From assembly GCF_900109455.1 (NCBI RefSeq), contig NZ_FOAG01000017.1, positions 1 through 49,747 of the forward strand: a stretch of 49,747 bases of DNA, given 5' to 3'. Made by a program: the position numbers and the translations under genes. The notes below the pieces were generated by a model, which was not told the DNA's origin, did not search any database, and worked only from the letters and a program-made list of their open reading frames with translations. The DNA comes from Roseovarius azorensis. GTDB lineage: Bacteria > Pseudomonadota > Alphaproteobacteria > Rhodobacterales > Rhodobacteraceae. Each line of letters opens with the position of its first letter. The stretch's first letter is position 1. Below are positions 24,804-34,964 of this stretch, in pieces.

Positions 24804-27647
24804 TCATTTCGCCGGTGCCTCCTCGGACGCATCGGACTCCCCTCTTGTGTCCGTGGTTTCACTGTCTTCATCGCCATCGGCGGTGCCGGACGTGTCAGCC
24901 GGTTTGTCTTCCGGTTCGGCGCTGTCCTCCTCCGCCACCTCCTGTTTCTCGAAGGTGATCTTCTGCTCCTCCGCCGACCAGACCGCACGCACCTTGTCGC
25001 CATCCTCGACCGAGCCGGAGAGCATCGCGCGGGCCAGTTCGGTTTCCAGTTCCGACCGGATCAGGCGGCGCAATTCGCGGGCACCGAATTCGGGCTGGAA
25101 GCCCACGGCGGCGAAATGATCGGTCACGCTTTCGTCGAACGCCATCTCGACGCCCTGGCCAAGCGCGGTGCGCGCCACGCGGTCGAGCTGCAACTCCACG
25201 ATCCGGCGGATTTCCGGGCGGTTGAGCGAATGGAAGACGATGATCTCGTCGATCCGGTTGATGAACTCGGGGCGGAAATGCTGCCGCAGCACCTCCATCA
25301 ACTCACTGCGTTGCTTGCCCTCGTCGAACTCCTTCGTGCCGCGCTTCTTGAGGTTGCGCTGGATGATCCCCGAGCCGAGGTTCGAGGTGGCGATGATGAT
25401 GGTGTTGGTGAAATCCACCACCCGCCCCTTGCCGTCGGTCAGCCGCCCGTCGTCGAAGACCTGCAACAGGATGTTGTAGACATCCGCGTGGGCCTTTTCG
25501 ATCTCGTCCAGCAGAACCACCGAATAGGGGCGCCGGCGCACGCGCTCGGTCAGCTGGCCGCCCTCGTCATAGCCCACATAGCCCGGCGGCGCGCCCACCA
25601 GCCGCGCGACGGCGTGGCGTTCGCCGTATTCCGACATGTCGATGCGGATCATCGCGTCCTCGTCGCCATAGACGGTCTCGGCCAGCGCCTTGGCAAGCTC
25701 GGTCTTGCCGACGCCCGTGGGCCCGAGGAACATGAACGTCGCCGTGGGGGCGGACCCTTCGCGCAACCCCGCGCGCGCCAGCCGCACCGCGTCGGCCACG
25801 GCACCGATCGCCTGATCCTGGCCGATGACACGTTCGTGCAGCTGGTCCTCCAGCTTCAGCAGCTTCTCGCGTTCTTCGGTGGTCAGGTCTGTCACCGGGA
25901 TGCCCGTCAGTTTCGAGACGATCTGCGCGATGTGATCGGTGCGCACCTCGGCGCTGGCCGACGCGCGGTCGCGTTTCCAGGTTTCCAGCAGGGCATCCAG
26001 TTCGGTCTGCTTTTCCTCCAGCTCCTTCTTCAGCTCGCCTGCGCGGTCGAATTGCTTGCGCGCGGCGGCGTAATCCTGTTCGCGCTGGATTTGCTTCGTC
26101 TCCGCTTCCAGCTCCTGCACATCCACCGGCCGGGCGGTTGCGGAAATCTTCACGCGCGCAGCGGCCTGGTCGATCAGGTCGATGGCCTTGTCCGGCATGA
26201 AGCGGCCGGTGACATAGCGGTCGGACAATTCGGCCGCGGCGACGATGGCCTCGTCGGTGATCGTCACCTTGTGGTGCGATTCCAGCGTGTCGCGCAGGCC
26301 CCGCAGGATCATGATGGTCTGCGCCACCGTGGGTTCCTCGACATAGACCGGCTGGAAACGCCGCTCCAGCGCCGCGTCCTTTTCGATATGCTTCTGGTAT
26401 TCATTGAGCGTGGTGGCACCGATCAGGTTCAATTCGCCCCGTGCCAGCGCCGGCTTGAAGGTGTTGGCCACGTCGAGCCCGCCTTCACCGCCGCCCTGGC
26501 CCGCGCCCATGATCGTGTGCAATTCGTCGATGAAGAGCACGAGATCGTCCTTGTTGGCCTCGATCTCCTTCAGCACCTTCTGGATGCGCTCCTCGAATTC
26601 GCCGCGATATTTCGACCCGGCCACCATCGAGTTGATGTTCAGCTCAACCAGCCGCTTGTCGCGCAGGGCCTCGGGCACCTCGCCCGCGACGATCCGCTGC
26701 GCGAGGCCTTCGATAATCGCGGTCTTGCCGACGCCCGGTTCGCCGATCAGGACGGGGTTGTTCTTCTTGCGCCGCGCCAGAACCTCGATCGTGGTCTCGA
26801 TCTCGCGGGCGCGACCGATGACAGGGTCGAGCTTACCGTCGCGAGCCAGTTTCGTGAGGTCGCGAGAAAATTCATCGAGGTCGGGCGTGTTCGAGGGCGT
26901 CTCGACCCGGCCTTCCTCGGCCCCCTGACCCACAACCTTCGTGACCTGCTGGCGCAGCGACTGCGGTGTCAGGCCGAGCTTGCGAAGGATGTCGGCGGCC
27001 AGGCCTTCGCCTTCTTCGGCGAGTCCGATCAGCAGGTGTTCCGGGCCGACATAGGAATGGCCCAGCTCGTTCGAGGCGACGAAGGCGCGGTTCAGCGCAT
27101 CCTTCAGACGTGGGCTGACGCCGATTTCGTCGCCTTCCCTGGCTTCGCCGCGAGGGGCCTCCTTGTCGATCTGGCGGCGCAGATCGTCCACGTCGATCTT
27201 GAATTGTTCCAGCAGCGTCCTGACCACGTCGCTGTGGCTCAGCGCGAAAAGCAGATGTTCGGTATCCACCTCGGCGCGGCCAAGCTCACCGGCCTTCTGC
27301 GCGGCCTCCTGCAACAGCTTGTTGCCCTGTTCGCTCAGACGGTCCGCGATGCTCGCCCCACCTTGTCCGCGCCGGCTGCCGCGGTTGACGGGGATGCGCT
27401 GGCCCTCGCTTTCGTCGCCGATACGCCGACCCATCCCGCCAAGCGGGCTGTCACCGAAGAATTCGTCGAAGAGCGAGCCGCCGCCGAACAGCGATTCCAG
27501 TGGAGAAGACGACCGCCGCTGCTGACGCGCGAGCTTGCGGTAATCCTGGTCACAAAGCTCCATCATCTGGCGTTCGCCATTGACCGAGACCTGCGCCCTA
27601 AACGAGGCCGGGCGGCGCTTGCAGATATCACAGATTCCGTTTGCCAT
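24804..27647 (-). CDS. clpK: ClpK/ClpG-type AAA+ disaggregase
   Basis: A 947-residue Hsp100 protein. It opens with a small Cys motif, CDICKRRPA plus a later CDQDY, then a linker and two Clp-N repeats (about 120-240). The two ATPase rings follow: Walker A GEPGVGKT near 300 and [12 protein letters not shown] near 641, separated by a coiled middle domain. The acidic tail has many Asp and Glu. Stand-alone disaggregases of this kind (ClpK, ClpG_GI) rescue aggregated proteins and give heat tolerance when carried on mobile islands. The ATG at 27647 has GAAGGAGG upstream; the longer frame from 27749 is not favoured. Together with the three Hsp20 genes upstream it makes a holding-and-disaggregation set. 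Confidence 0.9.
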   Translation of the reverse strand: MANGICDICKRRPASFRAQVSVNGERQMMELCDQDYRKLARQQRRSSSPLESLFGGGSLFDEFFGDSPLGGMGRRIGDESEGQRIPVNRGSRRGQGGASIADRLSEQGNKLLQEAAQKAGELGRAEVDTEHLLFALSHSDVVRTLLEQFKIDVDDLRRQIDKEAPRGEAREGDEIGVSPRLKDALNRAFVASNELGHSYVGPEHLLIGLAEEGEGLAADILRKLGLTPQSLRQQVTKVVGQGAEEGRVETPSNTPDLDEFSRDLTKLARDGKLDPVIGRAREIETTIEVLARRKKNNPVLIGEPGVGKTAIIEGLAQRIVAGEVPEALRDKRLVELNINSMVAGSKYRGEFEERIQKVLKEIEANKDDLVLFIDELHTIMGAGQGGGEGGLDVANTFKPALARGELNLIGATTLNEYQKHIEKDAALERRFQPVYVEEPTVAQTIMILRGLRDTLESHHKVTITDEAIVAAAELSDRYVTGRFMPDKAIDLIDQAAARVKISATARPVDVQELEAETKQIQREQDYAAARKQFDRAGELKKELEEKQTELDALLETWKRDRASASAEVRTDHIAQIVSKLTGIPVTDLTTEEREKLLKLEDQLHERVIGQDQAIGAVADAVRLARAGLREGSAPTATFMFLGPTGVGKTELAKALAETVYGDEDAMIRIDMSEYGERHAVARLVGAPPGYVGYDEGGQLTERVRRRPYSVVLLDEIEKAHADVYNILLQVFDDGRLTDGKGRVVDFTNTIIIATSNLGSGIIQRNLKKRGTKEFDEGKQRSELMEVLRQHFRPEFINRIDEIIVFHSLNRPEIRRIVELQLDRVARTALGQGVEMAFDESVTDHFAAVGFQPEFGARELRRLIRSELETELARAMLSGSVEDGDKVRAVWSAEEQKITFEKQEVAEEDSAEPEDKPADTSGTADGDEDSETTDTRGESDASEEAPAK

Positions 27648-27745
27648 ATTCGTTTCCTCCTTCGGGCGTTCTATGAATTTACTAATGAATGGGGGCGGTT
27701 GTTCCCGCCCCCGAGGGCGCGAGCCGCGGACGGCCCGTGCAGGTT

Positions 27746-28234
27746 TCACCCGGACTTGACGTCGATCCGCTTCACCTTCGCCCTGGCTTCCTCGGTCTTG
27801 GGCAGCGTCACGGTCAGCACGCCGCGCTTGAACTCGGCCTCGGCCTTTTCGGCGTCCACGCCCGGCGGCACCGGGATCATGCGGTGGAAGCTGCGCCGGG
27901 ACTGCGAGGTGAAGCCCTCCTTCTCGGACTTTTCCTCGTGCTCGCCGCGGATCGTCAACATGTCGTCGGTGACGTTCACCTCGACGTCCTTGTCATCGAG
28001 GCCCGGCAGATCGACCGAAACGAGCATTGCCTCGTCAGTTTCCGAGATGTCGGTGCGCGGCCCGCCAGCGGCCATGCCGCCGAAAGGGCTGTCGAACCGG
28101 CCCCAGAAATCCTCGAAGACGCGGTTCAGGTCGCGTTGAAGGGACATCATCGGGTTGTCGTCGTCACCTCTTCGGTCGGGCATGTTGTTGCGGTCCCGAC
28201 CCCAGGGAATGAGATCGCTGAATGCCATTTTCAT
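27746..28234 (-). CDS. Small heat-shock protein Hsp20 (A)
   Basis: A 162-residue alpha-crystallin domain chaperone. The domain spans about 55-150 with LPGLDDKDVEVNV and the closing GVLTVTLPK motif; the N-terminal arm has LNRVFEDFWGRFD. Small Hsps bind unfolding proteins without ATP and hand them to disaggregases such as the ClpK-like protein encoded next. A GGAGG ribosome site precedes the ATG. The stop lies just upstream of clpK. Confidence 0.93.
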   Translation of the reverse strand: MKMAFSDLIPWGRDRNNMPDRRGDDDNPMMSLQRDLNRVFEDFWGRFDSPFGGMAAGGPRTDISETDEAMLVSVDLPGLDDKDVEVNVTDDMLTIRGEHEEKSEKEGFTSQSRRSFHRMIPVPPGVDAEKAEAEFKRGVLTVTLPKTEEARAKVKRIDVKSG

Positions 28235-28265
28235 TTCCTCCTTTCTCTGGCTGGCCCGGGCCGCG

Positions 28266-28661
28266 TCACGCGGCCTTGACCTTGATCTGCTTCGGCTTGG
28301 CGGCCTCGCTCTTCTTCAGGGTGAGCGTGAGGACGCCGTCGCGATGGGTGGCGTCGATCTTGTCCGCGTCGATGGTGTCGGGCAGGCTGAAGGCCCGCTC
28401 GAAGGTGCCGGGCGCGTATTCCGCATAGATGCGACGGTAGCCCTCGGGCACGGGTGCCTCGATCGTGCCGCGCACCGTGAGCGAGCGGTTCTCGACCGAG
28501 ACATCGACGCTGTCCGGGACAACGCCCGGCATGTCGATGGTCAGCGTCACCACATCGTCCTTCTCGAAGATGTCCGTGGCGGGACGGAAAGTCGGGCCCA
28601 TGTCGCGGGTTTCCTCGTTGCGGGCCACTTCACCGCCGGTTTTCTGCACTTCGTTTGCCAT
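28266..28661 (-). CDS. Small heat-shock protein Hsp20 (B)
   Basis: A 131-residue Hsp20 with a short N-terminal arm. The alpha-crystallin domain covers about 25-125, with IDMPGVVPDSVDVSV and the ending GVLTLTLKKSEAAKPK. Its domain is clearly diverged from the other two Hsp20 proteins of the operon, suggesting different clients or mixed oligomers (inference). The AGGAGG site lies eight bases before the ATG at 28661. It is the middle gene of the three. Confidence 0.93.
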   Translation of the reverse strand: MANEVQKTGGEVARNEETRDMGPTFRPATDIFEKDDVVTLTIDMPGVVPDSVDVSVENRSLTVRGTIEAPVPEGYRRIYAEYAPGTFERAFSLPDTIDADKIDATHRDGVLTLTLKKSEAAKPKQIKVKAA

Positions 28662-28688
28662 GGTTCTTTCCTCCTCTCGTTTCGGCCG

Positions 28689-29135
28689 TCAGCTTGCCTT
28701 GACCTTGATCTTGCGCGGCCGTTCCGCATCGGGGCGGCCCATCTCGATCTCCAGCACGCCGTTCTTCGCGCGTGCCTCGACCTTGTCGGGATCGACACGC
28801 AGCGGCAGGCGGATGGAGCGCGAGAATTCGCCCGAGGGGCGCTCGCGGCGGTGCCAGGCGGCATCGTCGTCATCGGTGGACGGATTGCGCTTGCCCGAAA
28901 TGATCAGGGTGTTCTCGCGCACCGTCAGGTCGATATCGTCCTTGCCCACACCGGGCATCTCGGCGGTGACGACGACGCTGTCGTCGCCCAGCCACATGTT
29001 GACGGGGGGCCAGTTGCCATCGCCCGCGCGCTGGCTGCGCCCGCCACCTTCGAACATGCGGTTCATCTGCGATTGAAGCTGGCGCAGTTCCGCGAAGGGA
29101 TCCCATTGCGCCTGGGACAGTCCGTAGTTCAGCAT
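28689..29135 (-). CDS. Small heat-shock protein Hsp20 (C), first gene of stress operon
   Basis: A 148-residue Hsp20. The N-terminal arm, MLNYGLSQAQWDPFAELRQL, is typical of plasmid- and island-borne members. The alpha-crystallin domain follows with EMPGVGKDDIDLTV and ends in GVLEIEMGRPDAERP. I chose the ATG at 29135, preceded by GAGGAGG; the longer frame from 29279 has no such site. It opens the minus-strand stress operon and faces away from ftsH across a 340-base shared control region. Confidence 0.9.
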   Translation of the reverse strand: MLNYGLSQAQWDPFAELRQLQSQMNRMFEGGGRSQRAGDGNWPPVNMWLGDDSVVVTAEMPGVGKDDIDLTVRENTLIISGKRNPSTDDDDAAWHRRERPSGEFSRSIRLPLRVDPDKVEARAKNGVLEIEMGRPDAERPRKIKVKAS

Positions 29136-29475
29136 CGTATCCTCCTCTTCCTGGTCACAACATCGGGGGTCCGCGGCGGAGCGGACCACGTTTTCACGTT
29201 GCGGGACTGTCGCGAAGGGAGGAGCTCGGAAAGAGAGCCTGCACGAAGACGCATGGCGACCACGTGTTTCGATACGCAAGGCCAGTTCACTGCACCTCGC
29301 GGCCGATGACGGGACCGAAGCGTTGCATCATGCACACGCCTCGTATCTCACCAACATCTCCGGGACCCATTCAGCGGCATCCCGCATCCAAGCATCTGGG
29401 AATGATCTAAAAACTTGTCAAGATGCCGTGACGGAATTTATGCTCGGCGGCAGCGAGCCGGGAGAATTGCCGCCG
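29136..29475. promoter_or_regulatory. Shared control region between hsp20 operon and ftsH
   Basis: There is no gene in these 340 bases. On the plus strand TTGTCA (29415-29420) and TTATGC (29438-29443), 17 bases apart, make a good promoter for ftsH; the CTTG before the first box also fits an RpoH-type site. On the minus strand CTTGCG (29275-29280) with CGCCATGC (29251-29258) is a weak heat-shock-like candidate for the hsp20 operon. Both are predictions. Confidence 0.5.
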
Positions 29476-31308
29476 ATGGACAAGAAAACACAGATCAATT
29501 TCTGGTATATCCTGCTGGCGATCTTCGGGGTCGTCCTGCTGCGCGATTTCTGGGTCCAGTCCCAAACCATTGCCGCGATCCCCTACAGCCAGTTCGAGGA
29601 TTATCTCGGTGAGGGTGTCATCGAGGAGGTTGTGATCGGCAGCGACACGATCCGCGGGACATTCATCGAACCGCAGGACGGCAAGACCGGTTTTGTCGCC
29701 ACCACCGTGCCCGCTGACATGATCGAGCGTCTTGAAGAGGCGGATATCACCTATACCGGGGCTGTCGAGAATACCTGGCTCACAACGCTGCTATCCTGGG
29801 TGCTGCCGGCGCTTGTCTTCGTCGGCATCTGGATTTTCTTTATCCGCAAGTTCGCCGAGCGGCAGGGGATGGGCGGGTTCATGTCGATCGGCAAGAGCAA
29901 GGCCAAGATCTATGTCGAAAGCGACACCAAGGTCAGTTTCGACGACGTGGCCGGCGTGGACGAGGCCAAGCAGGAACTTCAAGAGATCGTCGAGTTCCTG
30001 AAGGACCCCGAGCACTACGGCGGGTTGGGCGCACGGATGCCTAAGGGCGTTCTGCTGGTCGGCCCGCCCGGCACCGGCAAGACGCTGCTGGCCAAGGCGG
30101 TGGCGGGCGAGGCGGGCGTGCCCTTCTACTCAATTTCCGGCTCGGAATTCGTCGAGATGTTCGTGGGCGTCGGCGCGGCGCGGGTGCGCGACCTGTTCGA
30201 GCAGGCGCGCAAGGCCGCGCCGGCGATCATCTTCGTCGATGAACTGGACGCGCTCGGCCGCTCTCGTGCGGCGGGTCAGCATCCCGGCGGCGGCCATGAC
30301 GAGCGGGAGCAGACGCTGAACCAGCTTCTGACCGAACTTGACGGGTTCGACCCGACCGAGGGCGTGGTGCTGCTGGCCGCAACCAACCGGCCCGAAATCC
30401 TCGACCCTGCCCTGTTGCGCGCCGGGCGCTTCGACCGGCAGGTGCTGGTGGACCGGCCCGACCGGGCCGGTCGCGTGCAGGTCCTCAAGGTCCACATGAA
30501 GAAGATCAAGGTGGCCGATGGCGTCGATCCCGACCAGATCGCGGCGCTGACCACCGGGTTTTCCGGCGCGGACCTTGCCAACCTGGTCAACGAAGCGGCC
30601 CTGATGGCGACGCGGCGCCGCGCGAACAGGGTCGAGATGGAGGACTTCACGCAAGCGGTAGAGCGAATCGTCGCCGGGCTGGAAAAGAAGAACCGCCGTC
30701 TGAACGAGAAGGAGCGCGAGATCGTCGCGCATCACGAGATGGGGCACGCCATCGTCGGCATGGCCCTGCCGGGCGTGGACGAGGTTCACAAGGTGTCGAT
30801 CATCCCGCGCGGCATCGGCGCGCTCGGCTACACCATCCAGCGCCCGACCGAGGATCGTTACCTGATGACGCGCGAGGAGCTGGAAAACAAGATCGCCGTG
30901 CTTCTGGGCGGTCGCGCAGCCGAGAAGATCATCTACGGCCACCTGTCCACCGGCGCGTCAGACGATCTGGCCCGCGCCACCGACATCGCCCGCTCGATGG
31001 TGGCGCGCTACGGCATGGACGACGGGCTGGGCCATGTGGCCTACGACACCGATCGCGGCAATTTCCTCGGCCAGGGCAACCAGGACTCATGGGTCAATCG
31101 TCGCTACAGCGATGCCACTGCCGAACGCATGGATCAGGCGGTAAAGGACGTGATCGCCAGAATATTCGAGCGCACGCTCGCGCTTCTGGACGAGAACCGC
31201 GCGTTGCTGGAAAGCTCTTCGGCCCAGCTGCTAGAGCGCGAGACACTGGAAGACGCCGATCTGAAGCAGATCGCCGAAGACGTCAAACATCCGGCCGAAG
31301 CGGCCTGA
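29476..31308 (+). CDS. ftsH: FtsH membrane AAA+ zinc protease
   Basis: A 610-residue FtsH. A first membrane helix lies at about 8-25 and a second near 105-125, with the short periplasmic domain between them. The AAA+ module has Walker A GPPGTGKT near 196-203, Walker [11 protein letters not shown], and the second region of homology [11 protein letters not shown]. The zinc-protease motif HEMGH lies near 420-424. It digests damaged membrane and soluble proteins. I chose the ATG at 29476 ([10 protein letters not shown]) because the sequence upstream is not FtsH-like. Extra FtsH copies are standard in heat-resistance islands; the housekeeping copy should be on the chromosome. It is transcribed away from the hsp20-clpK operon. 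Confidence 0.95.
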   Translation: MDKKTQINFWYILLAIFGVVLLRDFWVQSQTIAAIPYSQFEDYLGEGVIEEVVIGSDTIRGTFIEPQDGKTGFVATTVPADMIERLEEADITYTGAVENTWLTTLLSWVLPALVFVGIWIFFIRKFAERQGMGGFMSIGKSKAKIYVESDTKVSFDDVAGVDEAKQELQEIVEFLKDPEHYGGLGARMPKGVLLVGPPGTGKTLLAKAVAGEAGVPFYSISGSEFVEMFVGVGAARVRDLFEQARKAAPAIIFVDELDALGRSRAAGQHPGGGHDEREQTLNQLLTELDGFDPTEGVVLLAATNRPEILDPALLRAGRFDRQVLVDRPDRAGRVQVLKVHMKKIKVADGVDPDQIAALTTGFSGADLANLVNEAALMATRRRANRVEMEDFTQAVERIVAGLEKKNRRLNEKEREIVAHHEMGHAIVGMALPGVDEVHKVSIIPRGIGALGYTIQRPTEDRYLMTREELENKIAVLLGGRAAEKIIYGHLSTGASDDLARATDIARSMVARYGMDDGLGHVAYDTDRGNFLGQGNQDSWVNRRYSDATAERMDQAVKDVIARIFERTLALLDENRALLESSSAQLLERETLEDADLKQIAEDVKHPAEAA

Positions 31309-31314
31309 TACAGC

Positions 31315-32195
31315 TCACCGCGGCGCGGGATCCCCTTCCGCCCGATCCGGTGCGTCCCGATGCAACGGCAACGCCGCATGGCTGGTGCTGGGCGTGGCGA
31401 TGTAGGACTGCTTGTCCGAAACGATCGTCTTCTCCCGAAGTCGGATACGTAAGGCGCCGTAGGCCGCGAACAGGCTCAGGACCGCAACGATGAAGTAGAA
31501 CAGGCCGGACGGTCCCACCCATCCCATCGCCACGCTTGCCGCAAACGGTCCGGCGGCGGACCCGACGCCATAGACCAGCACGAAGCCGCTCGCCGCGGCG
31601 ATCAACTCGCCCTCGTCGATCCGGTCGTTCACCTCGGCCAGACAGACCGAATAAAGCGGCAGAAGAGCGCCGCCCAGAATGAAGGACAGGGCCACGACAG
31701 TGAACTGCGCAGCACTCGGCAGGACCAGGCCGAGCGAAAGCGCGGCGACTAGACCGGTGAGGCTGCTGCCGAGGATGATGAGGCGTCGATCGGCCTTGTC
31801 CGACAGCCAGCCCAAGGGCCATTGAAGGACCAAAGCTCCGATCAGGGCCGCCGAGAGGATCGTGCCGGTCTGGGTATCCTGAAAGCCGACCTGCTGGCTG
31901 GCCACCGGCCCCATCCCGAAGAAGGCCGCGATCGACGCCCCCATCACGAACGCCCCGGCAAGGGCCGTCGGCGAGATCGCGAACAGTCGCCTCAGCCCCA
32001 GACGCGTTGCAAGCACGACACCCGGCTCGCCCGCGCGGCTCAGCGTGATCGGCACCAGTGCCAGCGACAGGCAGATCGACACGACGGCGAAAAGAACGAA
32101 GCCCGATGTCGGTGCCAGTCCGACCATCGGCTGGCTCGCGGCCCAGGCCGCGTACATCACGATGGAATAGATCGCGAGCACACGTCCGCGCCAAC
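31315..32195 (-). pseudogene. Major facilitator transporter, 5' end removed by an insertion sequence
   Basis: About 290 residues carrying the C-terminal two thirds of an MFS transporter: several hydrophobic helices, the loop motif GWLSDKADRR (MFS signature GxLaDrxGrR), and a partial preceding half. The frame enters from the right at the left end of the ISL3-family element (32196). The remaining part of the gene, perhaps 120-140 codons, is not found beyond that element, so a deletion followed the insertion. The sequence begins in the segment RGRVLAIYSIVMYAAW. The stop is at 31315, six bases from the ftsH stop, and the genes converge. It is probably not functional. Confidence 0.8.
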
Positions 32196-32221
32196 GGTTC
32201 TGCCTCAATTTGTGTGGCGCA
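32196..32221 (+). repeat. ISL3 element, left inverted repeat
   Basis: Left terminal repeat, matching the right one at 33861-33886 with a single T/C difference at the 15th base from the outside. Confidence 0.9.
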
Positions 32222-32257
32222 ACTATCCTGAGCTTGGAACATTCGGGAGGGATAGTC

Positions 32258-33877
32258 GTGATTTCAAAAAAGCACTGGTCGCCCGGGAGCGACGTTTCGG
32301 TTCAAGGCGTTAAGCGACGTGATTCCGGCCGGTGGCTTGTATCCGGTGTTTTGGCACCGAGAGGCATCTGCCCAGATTGTGGTTTGCATTCTCGGCGTCG
32401 TCACGGGTGGCGGCAAAGGCGGCTACAGGATTTACCTGCACTTGGCGACAAGGTAACAATCGCACTCTGGGTCTGCAGGTGGCGATGTCGCGCTTCCACG
32501 TGCCCGCGGCGGACTTTTTCGGACTACACCTCGTCAATTGCGCGTCCATTTGCACGTCGAACTTCGCGTGCTGATGAGATTGTAGTTCATCTGGGGCACG
32601 CCACGGGTGGACGGCCTGCCGAGCGGCTCTTGCGCCGTTTAGGCGTCGGTGTCAGCAATGACACGGTGCTGCGACACCTCAAGAAGTGTGCGGAAAGCGT
32701 CGCCCCGCCGCCAACGGTCATTGGCATCGACGATTGGAGCTGGCGCAAGTCGCAGACTTACGGAACCATCATCGTCGATCTCGAGCGGCAGACCGTAATT
32801 GATATTCTTCCGGATCGGAGCGTTGAAAGCTGTGCGAGCTGGCTGCGGCAGCACCCTGAGATTGAAGTCATCAGTCGGGATCGTTGTGGCGGATATGCGA
32901 AGGCCGCACGTCAGGGTGCACCGCAAGCCCTGCAGGTCGCAGACCGTTTCCATCTCGTCCAGAACCTGCGCCAGGCCATTGAAGAGCAGATGAATATGCA
33001 TGGCCGCGCCACCGGGCGGGCGCTATTGTCAGATGCCGAAAACATCAGCACGGCCAATCATCTACTGCGATCGCGTCTTGCTCATCGGAAATCACGTGAG
33101 GAAATTTTCCGAAACATCCATGCGCTTCGTGATCAAGGGCTGTCTTGTAGCGAAATTGGACGTCGGACCGGCTTCCCGCGTCGTAGTGTGGCGAAGTGGT
33201 TGAGCTCCGACTCGCCACCAGACCGCCGCCGAGCTGCATTGAAGCCCACGTCGCCGTGGTATTTTGAGAGCATACTGGCCGATCTCTGGAAACAGGGTAT
33301 CCGGTCCGGCCAGGAATTATTGGTCGAAATTCAACGCCATGGCTATGAGGGCAGCTTGTCTCATTTGCAACGTCTGCTGGCCGGATGGCGAAGGGATGAA
33401 CAAACCGTTCTAGCAGGCCCGACCGACACGCCGCTGCCCCTGGCGCCTGTGCGGGACCCGCAAACCGGTCACGCCATTTCGCCGGTTGTCGCAGCGGCGC
33501 TCTGTATCAAGCCGCGACGCAAATTGACCGCAGACCAGGCCCAAAAGGTAGATGCATTGAAGGCCGGATCGCCAAGCTTTGCCACGATGCGGAGCCTTGC
33601 CATGCGGTTTCAGGGCATTTTGCGCGGCGACCAGTCCGCCCCGCTGGACGCATGGATCGACCTGGCCATTGAGACTGGCATCCCACCAATCATGCGCTTT
33701 GCCCGCACGCTGCACCGCGACATCGAGGCCGTGCGCAATGCCATCGAACTTCCGTGGAGCAACGGTCAGGCTGAGGGCCAAGTCAATCGCCTGAAGACCC
33801 TCAAGCGCGCCATGTACGGTCGCGCCGGACCAGAACTCCTCAGAGCCCGAATGCTGCCACTGCGCCACACAGATTGA
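32258..33877 (+). CDS. ISL3-family transposase
   Basis: A 539-residue transposase. The N-terminus has Cys pairs for a zinc finger (CPDCGLHSRRRHG and a later CRWRCRASTCPRRTF), then a helix-turn-helix, then the DDE-type core typical of ISL3: GIDDWSWRKSQTYGTIIVDL near 145, a second Asp in ISRDRCGGYAKA near 190, and a C-terminal block ending WSNGQAEGQVNRLKTLKR with the catalytic Glu. I chose GTG at 32258 because GGGAGGG lies about eight bases before it; an ATG-frame start at 32210 would sit inside the terminal repeat. The stop codon lies within the right terminal repeat. Confidence 0.93.
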   Translation: MISKKHWSPGSDVSVQGVKRRDSGRWLVSGVLAPRGICPDCGLHSRRRHGWRQRRLQDLPALGDKVTIALWVCRWRCRASTCPRRTFSDYTSSIARPFARRTSRADEIVVHLGHATGGRPAERLLRRLGVGVSNDTVLRHLKKCAESVAPPPTVIGIDDWSWRKSQTYGTIIVDLERQTVIDILPDRSVESCASWLRQHPEIEVISRDRCGGYAKAARQGAPQALQVADRFHLVQNLRQAIEEQMNMHGRATGRALLSDAENISTANHLLRSRLAHRKSREEIFRNIHALRDQGLSCSEIGRRTGFPRRSVAKWLSSDSPPDRRRAALKPTSPWYFESILADLWKQGIRSGQELLVEIQRHGYEGSLSHLQRLLAGWRRDEQTVLAGPTDTPLPLAPVRDPQTGHAISPVVAAALCIKPRRKLTADQAQKVDALKAGSPSFATMRSLAMRFQGILRGDQSAPLDAWIDLAIETGIPPIMRFARTLHRDIEAVRNAIELPWSNGQAEGQVNRLKTLKRAMYGRAGPELLRARMLPLRHTD

Positions 33878-33886
33878 GGCAGAACC
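33861..33886 (-). repeat. ISL3 element, right inverted repeat
   Basis: Right terminal repeat, matching the left one (32196-32221). The transposase stop TGA (33875-33877) lies inside it. Confidence 0.9.
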
Positions 33887-33933
33887 TTTAAATCTGAGAC
33901 ATGGCGCTTTGAGCGTCGAGTTTTGTCCTTAAC

Positions 33934-34003
33934 TGTCACTGTACCCTAATTAATCAGATTCTGCGGGTTCAGGGCATTTTGGGGCACTTTTGTACCCTTA
34001 ATT
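33934..34003. repeat. Left end of tni transposon: terminal repeat and transposase binding sites
   Basis: The terminal repeat (33934-33958) contains a first site, CTGTACCCTAATT, at 33939-33951. A second site, TGTACCCTTAATT, lies at 33991-34003. By analogy with Tn7-family ends these bind the TniA/TnsB transposase. Confidence 0.8.
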
Positions 34004-34028
34004 ACAATATATCCACAGGCTGCTCGCT

Positions 34029-34964
34029 TCAGGATTTAACCCCACTTGAGCGCGTCCAGATTGCATCGGCGCGCGCCAGTAACGCTTGACGATTTGCATC
34101 GTGTCCGAGCTCTGAGATGGCCTGACGTGCTGCTCGCAAAGCGCTCTCGGATGCATTTGGGCGGCTCATTCCGTGTGTTTCCTGGCCGGTCGGATGCCCC
34201 GTTTCGCGCAGTCCCGTCAACTGTTGATCGAGGTCACGCGACAACCCACGGACCCGCTCGATCACCCTGCGATGCTGAGGAAAGACGCGGCGCAACTCCC
34301 GAACCACCTGGCCGTTTCCTCTCAGCATGATGGCGGCACCCAACAAGGGACGGGTCATGCCGACACCAACCGCAGCAAGTGCCATCAATCTTTCGAGTTC
34401 GTTCATGGAGATGACGGACGCTGAGTTGCCGACGCCCAGAATCGATACAATAGACAGGGTCAAATCCATTCGGCGCAAACGCCTGAGATCGTTGCTCGCC
34501 ACAGCCGTTTCCCAGACCTGCGCGCCACGTGCAGCGCGCGCAAGTAGCCGGTCTGATACGGCTTCGGCTGGATGTTTCGCCGCGAGGGATTGACCGCAGG
34601 TTTCGCAGGTCATCGACCACGCGAAGCGCCAATGACGAAGAGCGAGACCGGGTGTTTGCTCCGTGCACCCCGGACAATACTGGAAGTCATGCCGTGACAC
34701 GTATCGTACGGCATGATGCACCGTATCCGGAAGGGTCATGGCGGCGATTTCATTCCGGGTCCGTTGAACTGCCGAGCAGAGGCGGGCCCAGTCCATCTCT
34801 CCGGGATCGTTGATACGCTCCGGCACCCTGCCCTGCCCCAAGCCGAGATAGCCGCAAAGCTCTTCGACAGAACAGTGATTGGCTTTTGCCAATCGCCCGA
34901 TCCAACTGGACAGAAGCTCATCGCGCGCTGGCGGTGGCCGAAACGGTAGCGGTTTGACGTTCAC
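34029..34964 (-). CDS. tniQ: TniQ transposition target-selection protein
   Basis: A 311-residue TniQ/TnsD-type protein. The N-terminus has the family motif LPFRPPPARDELLSSWIGRLAKAN, and a zinc knuckle of the kind CPGC (residues ~98-101) with a later CETCG. TniQ proteins choose the target site for Tn5053/Tn7-like transposons. The start is GTG at 34964, overlapping the tniB stop by four bases (GTGA). The frame is open further upstream but reads into tniB. It is the last gene of the tniABQ operon. Confidence 0.9.
   Translation of the reverse strand: MNVKPLPFRPPPARDELLSSWIGRLAKANHCSVEELCGYLGLGQGRVPERINDPGEMDWARLCSAVQRTRNEIAAMTLPDTVHHAVRYVSRHDFQYCPGCTEQTPGLALRHWRFAWSMTCETCGQSLAAKHPAEAVSDRLLARAARGAQVWETAVASNDLRRLRRMDLTLSIVSILGVGNSASVISMNELERLMALAAVGVGMTRPLLGAAIMLRGNGQVVRELRRVFPQHRRVIERVRGLSRDLDQQLTGLRETGHPTGQETHGMSRPNASESALRAARQAISELGHDANRQALLARADAIWTRSSGVKS

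Larger units (their letters stand above)
32196..33886 (+). mobile_element. ISL3-family insertion sequence
   Basis: A 1691-base element bounded by 26-base inverted repeats with one mismatch: 32196-32221 and 33861-33886, each starting GGTTCTGCCTCAAT from the outside. It carries one transposase gene. The family normally makes 8-base target duplications, but the flanks are GCGCCAAC on the left and TTTAAATC on the right, so there is none. One side has been lost or rearranged since insertion, consistent with the missing 5' end of the transporter gene on the left. Confidence 0.9.

Noticed and set aside
24786..28139. A 1117-codon plus-strand reading frame
   Set aside because: It is the shadow of clpK, which has all the expected ATPase motifs on the other strand.
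30130..30942. A 270-codon minus-strand frame inside ftsH
   Set aside because: Antisense of the conserved FtsH ATPase and protease domains.
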